Positions 38,001 through 45,106 of a stretch of DNA of 64,000 nucleotides are shown here, piece by piece (positions within the stretch are counted from its first letter, which is position 1; the number at the start of each line of letters is the position of its first letter). Origin of the DNA: Deltaproteobacteria bacterium GWA2_38_16 (GTDB taxonomy: Bacteria; Bdellovibrionota; JACOXK01; 2-02-FULL-40-11); the NCBI GenBank assembly GCA_001797335.1, contig MGPE01000005.1, forward strand, positions 124,001-188,000, written 5' to 3'. The position numbers were made by a program, and so were the translations under genes. The notes under the pieces were generated by a model that was not told the origin of the DNA, did no database searches, and was given only the letters and a program-made list of their open reading frames with translations.

Positions 38001-39676
38001 CGGTCCAATTCTCCTGCAATAATGTTTAAGCTCCCAATCGTTGCAATAGCGTCGGCAATCATTAATCCTTCAATCATCTTGGGATAAGCTTGGTAATGAG
38101 CAAAAGAAGGGGCTCGGCAATGGATGCGATGGGGAAGCCCTGTGCCATTGCTTACAATATAAAATCCAATTTCTCCATTGGCAGATTCAATATAATTATA
38201 AATTTCTCCTTTGGGAGGCTTAATACCTTCGATAACCAGCATAAAATGATTCATCAATCCTTCGATATTATTATAAACATCTTCTTTTTGAGGAAGGACA
38301 ATGGATTTGTCGTCAATTTCAATGGGGCCATCGGGGAGTTTGTCGATAGCTTGTTCGATAATACGACAACTTTGTCTTATCTCTTCCATCCTTACTAAAT
38401 ATCGATCATATACGTCACCTTGAGTTGAGATAGGAACCTCAAAATCATAGTTTTCGTAGCCGCTATAGGGGGTTAATTTTCTAAAATCAAGTTCTACTCC
38501 GCAGGCGCGAAGAAGAGGGCCAGTGAGACCATAATCTATGGCGTCTTCCTTAGAGATTCGTCCGACATCTTTACATCGGTTAATAAAAATTCGGTTATTG
38601 GTAAGGAGCCGGTCGATATCTTGGATGGCCGCGCGGATAGATTTTATGGTTTTCTTGGCTTCATCCACCCACCCCTCAGGGAAATCATACATCACTCCCC
38701 CAATCATCATTCCTCGGGGGAACATTCTTCCCCCTCCCCATTTTTCAAAAAGGGTGTAGACTTTTTCCCGTTCAGCAAATGCAAACCAAAAGTTAGTCAA
38801 AGCACCCAGATCAACAGCACCGGTGCCGATGACGACCAAGTGATCAATGATTCTTGAAAATTCTCCAATAATGACGCGAATAGCTTGTGCCCGAGGAGGA
38901 GCAATAACCCCCAATAGTTTTTCCATGGCTAAACAAAAACCAAAATTATTCATGGGGCCAGAGGTGTAGTTAAGCCGTTCGGTGTACGGAATTACTTGAT
39001 GATAGAGATGGGTTTCGGCCATTTTTTCAAAACAGCGGTGAAGATAACCTATCTCTACATCGGCTTTAATAATTTTTTCTCCTTCGAGAAGGGCCATGGT
39101 TCGAAGGGTTCCATGGGAAGCTGGATGTGAAGGGCCTAAATTTAAAAGCATTCTTTTTTCAAATTGATTTCCATAAAGGTCTTCTTGGGTAATGTCCATT
39201 AACTCTTCAATGGCTGGAGCTTCATCTAAAGATTGTCTATTTTCAGGATCAAAATCTTTTCTTAAGGGATGACCTATAAATTTTTGATGGCATAAAATCC
39301 GTTTTAAATTGGGATGCCCCGAGAATTTAACTCCAAACATGTCATAGGTTTCTCGTTCATACCAATTGGCTGATTTCCAAAGAGGGGTTATAGAAGTGAT
39401 CTCTTCATTTTCGGCTACTTTTGTTTTAATACGGATTCTTTTTTTAGAGGCTAAGGAAAAAAGGTGGTAGATCACTTCAAATCGTTCTTTTTGGGTAGGA
39501 GTGTCAGCACCACAGATATCCATCAAAAATTCAAATTTTTGTTCTTCTTTAAGATATTTTAAAAGAGCAGGGATGCCTTCTTTCTTAACATATAAAGAGA
39601 GGTCTCCGCGGTAGTCACCATATGACTCAATATGGGAAGGAAAACGAGCCTTTAGCGTTTCTAATAGAGCAGTCAT
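37997..39676 (-). CDS. nuoCD: NADH-quinone oxidoreductase subunits C and D fused
   Basis: 559 residues. Residues 1-150 are NuoC (ERETYDMFGVKFSGHPNLKRIL; HPLRKDF), and residues from about 175 on are NuoD (LNLGPSHPASHGTLR, IGYLHRCFEKMAE, RVIIGEFSRIIDHLV, and C-terminal APSFAHYQAYP). The fusion is known in several proteobacteria. First gene of the operon; its promoter is TTGACA-N17-TAGATT, ending 11 bases before the ATG. Confidence 0.95.
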   Translation of the reverse strand: MTALLETLKARFPSHIESYGDYRGDLSLYVKKEGIPALLKYLKEEQKFEFLMDICGADTPTQKERFEVIYHLFSLASKKRIRIKTKVAENEEITSITPLWKSANWYERETYDMFGVKFSGHPNLKRILCHQKFIGHPLRKDFDPENRQSLDEAPAIEELMDITQEDLYGNQFEKRMLLNLGPSHPASHGTLRTMALLEGEKIIKADVEIGYLHRCFEKMAETHLYHQVIPYTERLNYTSGPMNNFGFCLAMEKLLGVIAPPRAQAIRVIIGEFSRIIDHLVVIGTGAVDLGALTNFWFAFAEREKVYTLFEKWGGGRMFPRGMMIGGVMYDFPEGWVDEAKKTIKSIRAAIQDIDRLLTNNRIFINRCKDVGRISKEDAIDYGLTGPLLRACGVELDFRKLTPYSGYENYDFEVPISTQGDVYDRYLVRMEEIRQSCRIIEQAIDKLPDGPIEIDDKSIVLPQKEDVYNNIEGLMNHFMLVIEGIKPPKGEIYNYIESANGEIGFYIVSNGTGLPHRIHCRAPSFAHYQAYPKMIEGLMIADAIATIGSLNIIAGELDR

Positions 39677-39687
39677 GGATGTAAAAG

Positions 39688-39716
39688 AATCTAATCAGTT
39701 TAGCCTGCCCTGTCAA
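39688..39716 (-). promoter_or_regulatory. Promoter of the nuo-kor operon
   Basis: Minus-strand TTGACA (39716-39711), 17-bp spacer, TAGATT (39693-39688), then 11 bases to the nuoCD ATG at 39676. No Shine-Dalgarno is present in the short leader. Confidence 0.6.
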
Positions 39717-39725
39717 TAAAACTCG

Positions 39726-39755
39726 TTGTAATCAATAGAGAGTTTTTGATACACT
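39726..39755 (+). promoter_or_regulatory. Promoter of the EF-Tu-domain-2-like gene
   Basis: TTGTAA (39726-39731), an 18-bp spacer and TACACT (39750-39755), six bases before ATG 39762. The distance implies transcription starting at or next to the start codon. This promoter lies back to back with that of the nuo operon. Confidence 0.5.
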
Positions 39756-39761
39756 AAAAGT

Positions 39762-40097
39762 ATGTTTGACTGGTTTCGAAACACGAGCAGTCAAAAGCAG
39801 TCTCCAGAAAAAGTTCTTACCTTAAAAGATCAGGTTCGCCAGCAATATGATGCTTATTATATTGGAAAAATTACTCATTTTTATGCCCGCATGGGAGTAG
39901 CCATTTTAGTGGTTGAAAAAGGAGAAATCACGTTAGGGGATACGATTTATATTCAGGGTGCCAATACGCGATTTAAACAGCACGTGACTTCTATTGAATA
40001 CCAACACCGAAAAGTAAGACGCGTAGGCCCTGGCTATGAAGTTGGAATTCAACTCTCCGTCCGCGCCCGCATTGGCGATGATGTGTATCGTCTATGA
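39762..40097 (+). CDS. Small translation-factor-like (EF-Tu domain 2) protein
   Basis: 111 residues. From residue 33 on, YIGKITHFYARMGVAILVVE, LGDTIYIQGA and YEVGIQLSVRARIGDDVY follow the beta-barrel pattern of domain 2 of translation GTPases, seen as a stand-alone protein near U32 peptidases in other genomes. No GTPase domain is present. The next gene overlaps it by four bases. Function unknown. Confidence 0.7.
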   Translation: MFDWFRNTSSQKQSPEKVLTLKDQVRQQYDAYYIGKITHFYARMGVAILVVEKGEITLGDTIYIQGANTRFKQHVTSIEYQHRKVRRVGPGYEVGIQLSVRARIGDDVYRL

Positions 40098-40753
40098 GCA
40101 GCTTTTCAGACTGGTATATGTATCTTGTTGTGGCAGTCATTTTTATAGCTTTTTTTATAGTTGTAAGAAGAAAAGAAAAGAAGCGTACCGAGGCTTTATC
40201 TCAATGGGCAAGATCTCGAGGGTATTCATTCTTAGAGCAAGATTCAAATATGGTTGGGGCTCAATTTACCCGTTATTTAGAGTTATTTAATTGTGGTCGT
40301 TCTATCAAGTTTAGAAATGTTATCCGTGCAACTATAGAGGGAAAAGAAAGTCAGTTTTTTGATTATGAATATGTAACGGGAAGTGGAAAACACTCAACAA
40401 CACATCGTCAAACGGTAGCGGCTTTTTCTCTTGTGAGTACAATGTTTCCTGAGTTTACTTTATCTCCTGAAAGTTTTTTTCATAAAATAGGTTCTTTAGT
40501 TGGATATGATGATATTGATTTTCCAGAAGACGAAATGTTTTCAAAAACATGTTTTCTAAGGGCAAAAGACATGAATGCTGTGAAAAATATTTTTAACCCC
40601 CAGGTAAGAAGTGCTTTGTTGCTCAACAAGGGTTGGTCAATTGAAAGCGGTGCACATTGGTTAATTGTTTATAAAGCTGATGATCGTATCAACGTAGAAG
40701 ATTTTTCTGATTTTGTTCAAGAAACAACTCATCTTTTTCATCTTTTCGAATAG
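40094..40753 (+). CDS. Single-pass membrane protein of unknown function
   Basis: 219 residues. Residues 7-26 (WYMYLVVAVIFIAFFIVV) are a membrane segment; the remaining part is probably cytoplasmic (basic RRKEKKR follows). The segment DYEYVTGSGKHSTTHRQTV is similar to a phrase seen in several uncharacterised bacterial proteins. Coupled to the upstream gene by an ATGA overlap. Confidence 0.65.
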   Translation: MSSFSDWYMYLVVAVIFIAFFIVVRRKEKKRTEALSQWARSRGYSFLEQDSNMVGAQFTRYLELFNCGRSIKFRNVIRATIEGKESQFFDYEYVTGSGKHSTTHRQTVAAFSLVSTMFPEFTLSPESFFHKIGSLVGYDDIDFPEDEMFSKTCFLRAKDMNAVKNIFNPQVRSALLLNKGWSIESGAHWLIVYKADDRINVEDFSDFVQETTHLFHLFE

Positions 40754-40765
40754 TTGTTATGTTAT

Positions 40766-40781
40766 CCCCGCGAAAGCGGGG
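40766..40781. repeat. Intergenic hairpin repeat CCCCGCGAAAGCGGGG
   Basis: A perfect 6-bp stem with a GAAA tetraloop. The motif, continuing with ATCCA, is a common dispersed intergenic element in many bacterial genomes. It may also terminate the upstream pair, although no T-run follows. Confidence 0.6.
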
Positions 40782-40819
40782 ATCCAATGGCATCTCTACC
40801 TGGGTGATATCTACACTTT

Positions 40820-40855
40820 CCCCTCCCTTGATGGGAGGGGATTAAGGGGAGGGTG
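40820..40855. repeat. Intergenic repeat with CCCCTCCC/GGGAGGGG arms
   Basis: CCCCTCCCTTGATGGGAGGG, then GATTAAGGGGAGGGTG: an inverted repeat followed by a further GGGGAGGG copy. This is another widely dispersed intergenic palindrome. With the neighbouring hairpin it fills most of the 179-bp gap between convergent genes. Confidence 0.6.
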
Positions 40856-40932
40856 AAATAAATTTAATGACACTCTCTTTCAGGATGTAGTGGCAAAAGT
40901 CGTTTTGATGCCGCTAGTCTGGTTCAATGGTT

Positions 40933-41613
40933 CTAAAGCAATAGTTCCAATAGGTGGGACTCTTCTGCTTTTTCCAAACTACTTTTTATCTTATTTTGCC
41001 ACTTCTTAGGTATTGAATTGAAGACTTTCTTAACTTCATCAATTTCATCATTATGTATGAGAGCATTTAAAATATCTATCCCGCTTTGGCGATCTTTTAT
41101 GGCTTTATCTTCTTTCTGCCTTCGGTGCACTATAATGAGCTTATGCAAAGCATAGTAGATAGGATGAGGGAGTGTTATTACGAAGTTTTCTATTTCAACC
41201 TCAATCGTATGTTGAGCCAAAAAATCAAGAAATCGCAACGGCGTTGCATTAAGTCCTAACATGGGTAAAGGATGGGGTTTGTCACTTCCTCTCCCTTTTT
41301 CTGGCACCAAAAATTCAAGCATGAGGTCTGGATGGTTTAATCTGATATATCCTTTTTCGCCTTGAAAACTTACAACAAATCCCAAATCTTTTAAGAGTAA
41401 AGGAATATCTACTTTTTCTTTTATCTTATTTGGTGCATTAATTAGAAAATCAATATCTCGAGTTCGTAATGTGGTAAAACTCTTCTTTGAATGAAAATAA
41501 TCTTTGTAAAAAGGAGCACACCAGCTTCCCACTAAAGTTAAATAATCCAAAATGCCGGTTTTGTGAAATCGCCTTAAAATTTCAAGGCATAATTCATATT
41601 GCTTCTTTTCCAC
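40933..41613 (-). CDS. Nucleotidyltransferase-fold protein, putative toxin of a two-gene system
   Basis: 226 residues. LTLVGSWCAPFYKDYFHSKK with TLRTRDIDFLINAP gives the G-S ... D-x-D pattern of DNA-polymerase-beta-like nucleotidyltransferases, similar in layout to AbiEii/GSU-type proteins. The rest is helical. The start is GTG 41613, preceded by AAGGAA and overlapping the upstream small basic gene by 20 bases. Pairing with that gene and the operator-like palindrome suggest a toxin-antitoxin or defence module; this is inference. Confidence 0.7.
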   Translation of the reverse strand: MEKKQYELCLEILRRFHKTGILDYLTLVGSWCAPFYKDYFHSKKSFTTLRTRDIDFLINAPNKIKEKVDIPLLLKDLGFVVSFQGEKGYIRLNHPDLMLEFLVPEKGRGSDKPHPLPMLGLNATPLRFLDFLAQHTIEVEIENFVITLPHPIYYALHKLIIVHRRQKEDKAIKDRQSGIDILNALIHNDEIDEVKKVFNSIPKKWQNKIKSSLEKAEESHLLELLL

Positions 41614-41914
41614 GTAAAGTTCCTTTTAAAAACTTGATTTGTTTTTTGACTTGAGAAAGAAGATTTCTATATTTGGCTCTTAGTTTTTTAGCTTCTGCAT
41701 ACCTTTCAATTTCTTTTCTAGCTACTTTTCCTCTATAGACATATTTTACTTTTTTGCCGTAACGCTGAACCAGGTAATAATAATCATGCCCCCCTATCTT
41801 TCGAAGAGCTAAAGAACCCTTGGGGAGCTTTTTTAAGACACTCTCATATTGTCTCTTCATACGAAGAGAATTTCCAAGCTCTTCTTTTAAAACACCTTTA
41901 ATAGGGCCTTTCAT
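41594..41914 (-). CDS. Small basic partner of the nucleotidyltransferase
   Basis: 106 residues, strongly basic. KGPIKGVLKEELGNSLRMKR at the start, then LPKGSLALRKIGGHDYYYLV and KKVKYVYRGKVARKEIERY, and a C-terminal coiled-coil-like helix. Proteins of this appearance are found next to nucleotidyltransferases in several genomes. It is the first gene of the pair. A role as antitoxin or RNA/DNA-binding partner is inferred. Confidence 0.65.
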   Translation of the reverse strand: MKGPIKGVLKEELGNSLRMKRQYESVLKKLPKGSLALRKIGGHDYYYLVQRYGKKVKYVYRGKVARKEIERYAEAKKLRAKYRNLLSQVKKQIKFLKGTLRGKEAI

Positions 41915-41919
41915 AAGAA

Positions 41920-41972
41920 TTACCTAACAAATATAGATATATTGTATATTGTTGGGTAATAAATGACAAGAA
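41920..41972 (-). promoter_or_regulatory. Promoter and operator-like palindrome of the nucleotidyltransferase pair
   Basis: A 40-bp imperfect palindrome (41920-41959) has arms TTACCTAACAA and TTGTTGGGTAA, matching at ten of eleven positions. It covers a minus-strand promoter TTGTCA-N17-TACAAT whose -35 begins near 41972. Such a placement fits repression by one of the two products. Confidence 0.55.
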
Positions 41973-41996
41973 GTTTAATCTATGAAAAATAACTTT

Positions 41997-43007
41997 CTAC
42001 CGCTTATACCACGCAACGCATAAAGTGGGATGATTAACGCTTCGTGCGGAGATGCCGATACGGCCATTACTACCATTGAAAGTAAAGGCACTACTATAGG
42101 ATTTAGTCGGATCAATTAATGTCGAGGTCCAATAGGCAACATCACTTGTTATATTGGGTAATACTTCACGAAAACCATTGACTTCCCCTCTTTCAAAATG
42201 TTGTCTTGTCGGAACTATTCTTCCCAAGCCACCGCAGGTCATTACCGAAACATCGTAATCAAACCTTCCAATGTTATCGCTCCAAATGAGGCCAGTAGTT
42301 AGATCCTTCCATGCTTCTCCAAAGTCTGCGCGTTCTACTCGCTCAAAAATTCCACCTTTTGAAGTTTGGCATCTAAATCCAATGGGAACAGTTCTAAGAT
42401 TAATAAAAGGATCTGTACAAGATCTGATAGGAAAAGCAGGTGGACAAGGTGGTTCAATAATAATAGGTGGATATGGCGGCACAATGACTGGGGGCTGATT
42501 TACATTTGATATTTGTACAATCCCTGCTGCAATTTCATTTAAATTTTCTTCATATTCAAAATCAAACCCAATCATATGTCCTACTTCATGGAGAAGAAGT
42601 GTTGCTAATTTTAAATGAGAATAGGGATCTGTTAAGTCTTGATCTATTTTTAATTGTCTTTTTGAATAATCATAAAGCGCTTCCATTCGAACCAATTTTC
42701 CATCTCTCTCAGCCATCAAGGGCTGATCTCCAGAGCTGGGAGATACAATCACAAATCTCATGGCTTTGGCTTTTCGTACCCAATCGTTATAGTTATCTAA
42801 GAGCATTTCTTTGGAGAGAGGGGCAATATCTAATTGACTAAAGGCTGCTTGATTTAGATTTTCTAAATATCCAATGGTTTGAAGTTTTGCTTCTTGAAGT
42901 AAAATTTCATAAGTGGATCCCCCATTCCCCACAGAATCTGCCTGTGAATAAAGTGGATTTAAAAATCCTACGAGGATCAAAAAAAGAAAAATATGTATAT
43001 GCTTCAT
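41997..43007 (-). CDS. Secreted HExxH protein with DUF1566/Lcl-like C-terminus (operon 2)
   Basis: 336 residues. A signal peptide (KHIHIFLFLILVGFLNPLYS-QA) is followed by DSVGNGGSTYE, which repeats the GNGG motif of the 1531-3495 protein. HEVGH at residues 140-144 (LLLHEVGHMIGFDFEYEE) fits a zinc protease with the extended H-E-x-x-H-x-x-G-F motif. After a proline-rich linker (PPVIVPPYPPIIIEPPCPP) a C-terminal domain (LTTGLIWSDN ... YWTST ... CVAWYK) resembles DUF1566/Lcl. The ATG is preceded by AAAGGAG inside the end of the TIGR02147 gene. Confidence 0.75.
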   Translation of the reverse strand: MKHIHIFLFLILVGFLNPLYSQADSVGNGGSTYEILLQEAKLQTIGYLENLNQAAFSQLDIAPLSKEMLLDNYNDWVRKAKAMRFVIVSPSSGDQPLMAERDGKLVRMEALYDYSKRQLKIDQDLTDPYSHLKLATLLLHEVGHMIGFDFEYEENLNEIAAGIVQISNVNQPPVIVPPYPPIIIEPPCPPAFPIRSCTDPFINLRTVPIGFRCQTSKGGIFERVERADFGEAWKDLTTGLIWSDNIGRFDYDVSVMTCGGLGRIVPTRQHFERGEVNGFREVLPNITSDVAYWTSTLIDPTKSYSSAFTFNGSNGRIGISARSVNHPTLCVAWYKR

Positions 43008-43012
43008 ACTGC

Positions 43013-43789
43013 TCACTCCTTTGTTTGTTTTGATACAGGGAATAATTGGATTGAAAGCGTGTAAACACGTTTTTTCTCTCCAGATTCTAAAAATCGAGCC
43101 AATTTCTTCTTAAAATGAGTAATCATCTTTTCTGCTTCTCCTAATTTCTTAGGATCAAGGGCCATCGTAACAGAAGAAAACTTCCTATGCTCTAAGGATT
43201 CTACTTCCATGGCTTTTTCAGCGAGTTTAAAATTTTGTTTATGATATTTTTGAATGGCAGAAGAGGTAACACCTGGCTCTATATTAAGGGCGGTATTTAA
43301 AGCTCTCACTAATCGTCCACTTTCTTCTTTAATGAAATTAAGTCTTTTTAAACGTAAAAGAGCGTCTCTTGCCTCTAAAACAGAAATCCCTAATTGATCT
43401 GAAATCCATTTGAGATCGGCTTTGTTTTGTTTAAGTTTAGCCAAGCTTAAAATAGCCAAATGGTACCAATCTGAGATTATAAGAAATTCATCATTTTTTA
43501 GCTGAAGCTCATTAAAAGTATCTTTCTCCTCTAAACCATCATTATGAACCGATTTTATGAGTTCCTTTGTTTCAATAGGGCTTAAGGAGAAGCGTTTTGC
43601 AACTTTAAGTGTATTTATTCTTGAAAACTTTCTTTTCCCAGAAAGAACTTGGGATAAGGCAGGTGGGCTGATCTCTAAAAACTTAGCGAAAGCTCTTAAA
43701 GAATAGCTACTATTGGTTTCTTTTTTCTTTCGATATTCTGATAAGAGCCATCCTCGAAAATCGCTACTATATTGATTTATCTCGTACAT
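43013..43789 (-). CDS. TIGR02147-family regulator (operon 2)
   Basis: 258 residues. The N-terminal helix-turn-helix region is clearer than in its paralogue: YSLRAFAKFLEISPPALSQV followed by LSGKRKFSRINTLKVAKRF. The middle segment ISDWYHLAILSLAKL and the C-terminal VYTLSIQLFPVSKQ correspond to KWYYYAIREI and YQLNIQLFPLSKR in the 3497-4345 protein. ATG 43789 lies 11 bases after TATTTA (with TTGAAG 17 bases upstream) and lacks a Shine-Dalgarno. It is coupled to the secreted gene. Confidence 0.82.
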   Translation of the reverse strand: MYEINQYSSDFRGWLLSEYRKKKETNSSYSLRAFAKFLEISPPALSQVLSGKRKFSRINTLKVAKRFSLSPIETKELIKSVHNDGLEEKDTFNELQLKNDEFLIISDWYHLAILSLAKLKQNKADLKWISDQLGISVLEARDALLRLKRLNFIKEESGRLVRALNTALNIEPGVTSSAIQKYHKQNFKLAEKAMEVESLEHRKFSSVTMALDPKKLGEAEKMITHFKKKLARFLESGEKKRVYTLSIQLFPVSKQTKE

Positions 43790-43847
43790 AAAGCACGGCA
43801 TAAATAGCACAAGGTACTTTGAACTTCAATAGCTTATTTCATAAAGT

Positions 43848-43865
43848 GTTTCGACTTATCGAAAC
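43848..43865. promoter_or_regulatory. Palindrome upstream of TIGR02147 operon 2
   Basis: GTTTCGA-CTTA-TCGAAAC is a perfect seven-base inverted repeat about 20 bp upstream of the putative -35 (TTGAAG, 43829-43824 on the minus strand). It is a candidate operator. It does not match the palindrome upstream of operon 1. Confidence 0.4.
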
Positions 43866-44060
43866 GTTATTCCGATGAACATTCTGAAAAAGGCATCGCT
43901 TACGACCATCAAACTCGGACTAAGGATAAGCAGGCTTTATCCTGACTAAAAGTTTCTGGATTCCGGGTCTCGCTATGCTCACCCGGGATGACACGGTGTC
44001 AATACCAGCATGACTTAGAGTATTTTATATCCCATCCAAACACTGCTTGAATCTTAATTA
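43866..44060. other. Gene-free stretch with dispersed repeats
   Basis: The 430 bases between TIGR02147 operon 2 and the next start codon contain no convincing gene. This part holds the repeat GGATTCCGGGTCTCGC-TATGCTCACCCGGGATGAC (43969-43992) and the 40-bp element (43984-44023) shared with 753-792. The rest has no visible structure. Confidence 0.5.
43984..44023. repeat. 40-bp intergenic repeat, copy 2
   Basis: Same length as 753-792 with three substitutions. The similarity continues weakly downstream (ATTGCTTCA / ACTGCTTGA) to the palindromes in front of the promoter, so both copies belong to a larger promoter cassette. Confidence 0.7.
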
Positions 44061-44064
44061 TGTC

Positions 44065-44108
44065 TGACGGAAAATCGTCCGTATCATTCTAAGTCCGTCC
44101 GGAAAATC
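44065..44108. promoter_or_regulatory. Two GACGG/CCGTC palindromic sites, cassette C
   Basis: GACGGAAAATCGTCC (44066-44080) is an inverted repeat related to GGACGGTTTTCCGTCC of cassettes A and B, in reverse orientation. A second related site, GTCCGTCCGGAAAATC, lies at 44093-44108. They lie about 35-75 bp before the -24 element. Their repetition suggests protein binding sites rather than terminators, as no T-run follows. Confidence 0.5.
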
Positions 44109-44140
44109 ATTAAATTATTCAATGTTTTCAAGGAAGCACG

Positions 44141-44158
44141 TTGGCATGTGTTTTGTAT
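44141..44158 (+). promoter_or_regulatory. Sigma-54-type promoter (GG-N10-GT), cassette C
   Basis: TTGGCATGTGTTTTGTAT has GG at 44143-44144 and GT at 44155-44156, ten bases between; TGGCAT and TTGTA are close to the sigma-54 consensus. The start of transcription would be near 44168, about 54 bases before the short ORF at 44222. Confidence 0.5.
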
Positions 44159-44221
44159 GTAAAGGCTCTGTTAAGTGTCATTGACGATTCGTCGTATATA
44201 TGCGACAATGGAGGTGTTTGA

Positions 44222-44284
44222 ATGGATGAGGCTAAAGTTGCGGTTCGATATGCGTTAGCCAATGGAAAAGGAGTTTTGGAATGA
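44222..44284 (+). CDS. Possible 20-residue leader peptide
   Basis: ATG GAT GAG ... TGA encodes MDEAKVAVRYALANGKGVLE. It has a GGAGG site at 44210-44215 and its stop overlaps the ATG of the antitoxin gene (ATGA). In HI1419/HI1420-type modules the toxin gene occupies this place; here only a 20-codon ORF remains, either a leader for coupling or an unrelated peptide. Confidence 0.4.
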   Translation: MDEAKVAVRYALANGKGVLE

Positions 44285-44592
44285 CTACAAGAAAACTAAG
44301 AAGCAATGAAGAAGCCCTTATAGGGGAGTTAAAAAATTCTCAAGAGGCAGCTGCATATCTTTCTGCAGCTTTAGAGGAGAACGATTTAGATATTTTTTTA
44401 CTTGCTCTGAGAAGAGTGGCACAAGCTCAAGGAGTTACAAAGATCTCCACAGAAACATCTTTAAATCGGCAACATATTTATCGAGCTTTAAGTCGAAATG
44501 GAAATCCAACATTAAAAAATCTCATGGCTATTCTCTCAGCTCTCGATTTTGAATTAGAAGTTAAACCAAGAAAAAAGGCTGTTAATGACTAA
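44281..44592 (+). CDS. HI1420-type addiction-module antidote (HTH) protein, without its toxin
   Basis: 103 residues matching the 'probable addiction module antidote' family: LKNSQEAAAYLSAALEENDL followed by LLALRRVAQAQGVTKISTET and a helix-turn-helix (SLNRQHIYRALSRNGNPTLK, then NLMAILSALDFELEV). The family partners a Gp49/HigB-like toxin encoded upstream, but no such gene is found here. AAAAGGAG precedes the ATG. Expression from a sigma-54-type promoter would be unusual for an antitoxin. Confidence 0.85.
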   Translation: MTTRKLRSNEEALIGELKNSQEAAAYLSAALEENDLDIFLLALRRVAQAQGVTKISTETSLNRQHIYRALSRNGNPTLKNLMAILSALDFELEVKPRKKAVND

Positions 44593-44604
44593 GGGTGATT
44601 GGTA

Positions 44605-44916
44605 TCATTCGCTAACGGTAACACAAACAGAAAAAGGTTTTTCGGCTTTTTCTCTGAGGCCTAAAACGGGTGTTGATATAGAACCCATTGTGGTCATGGG
44701 ATAGGTAGTGCCTGCAGTTCCGATAATTTGTCTGGCACGTAGCATTCCATTAAGTTCTCTAGAAGCCATTTCCCACCCATCACTACTTTCTGCACACATA
44801 ACGCCCCAGGACTTAAAGCTACCTGCAATTTTTCGATTTTCTTTTTTTTCCGCTGCGTAAGTGTTTGTAAAAACAAAAGATAACATCAATAGCAAAAAAC
44901 TTATTTTATATTTCAT
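44605..44916 (-). CDS. Small secreted protein of unknown function
   Basis: 103 residues with a signal peptide ending TYA-AEKK and a GGGGAG site. The mature protein has two cysteines (VMCAES and SVCVTV) that may form a disulfide. It contains a Thr/Gly/Met-rich middle (GTAGTTYPMTTMGSISTP). It is convergent with the antitoxin gene. No family recognised. Confidence 0.7.
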   Translation of the reverse strand: MKYKISFLLLMLSFVFTNTYAAEKKENRKIAGSFKSWGVMCAESSDGWEMASRELNGMLRARQIIGTAGTTYPMTTMGSISTPVLGLREKAEKPFSVCVTVSE

Positions 44917-44967
44917 AGTAGTCTCTCCCCTTTATTTGTCTTTTCGGAAAATGGGTGGAATTCTTTA

Positions 44968-44984
44968 GGGTAAATTATTTACCC
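44968..44984. promoter_or_regulatory. Palindrome GGGTAAATTATTTACCC
   Basis: A perfect 17-bp palindrome (eight-base arms, one central base) between a divergent secreted gene and cassette B. It could be an operator for either side. There is no T-run, so a terminator is unlikely. Confidence 0.45.
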
Positions 44985-45019
44985 GCTGCCTGTTAAGTGC
45001 TCCTATCTTCAAGAACGTC

Positions 45020-45042
45020 GGACGGTTTTCCGTCCGCATTTT
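45020..45042 (+). promoter_or_regulatory. GGACGG palindrome plus T-run, cassette B
   Basis: GGACGGTTTTCCGTCC (45020-45035) followed by GCATTTTTTT. Identical in sequence and in distance (32 bp) to the -24 element as at 834-849. Here no plus-strand gene lies upstream, so terminating an upstream transcript is not an obvious need, which favours a regulatory role. Confidence 0.55.
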
Positions 45043-45065
45043 TTTCCATTTAAGCTCAAAACCCA

Positions 45066-45082
45066 TGGCACGTGCTTTGCAT
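45066..45082 (+). promoter_or_regulatory. Sigma-54-type promoter (GG-N10-GC), cassette B
   Basis: TGGCACGTGCTTTGCAT is an almost perfect sigma-54 consensus (TGGCACG-N4-TTGCA), GG at 45067-45068 and GC at 45079-45080. The transcription start would be near 45091, giving a 16-base leader that contains TTGGAGG, so the promoter and the ribosome binding site agree. Confidence 0.75.
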
Positions 45083-45106
45083 GTATAAGGTTTGGAGGAA
45101 AATTTT

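Noticed and set aside
40754-40932. CRISPR array or small RNA in the repeat-rich gap
   Set aside because: The repeats are single copies of different palindromes, not regularly spaced identical repeats, and no promoter-terminator pair is evident.
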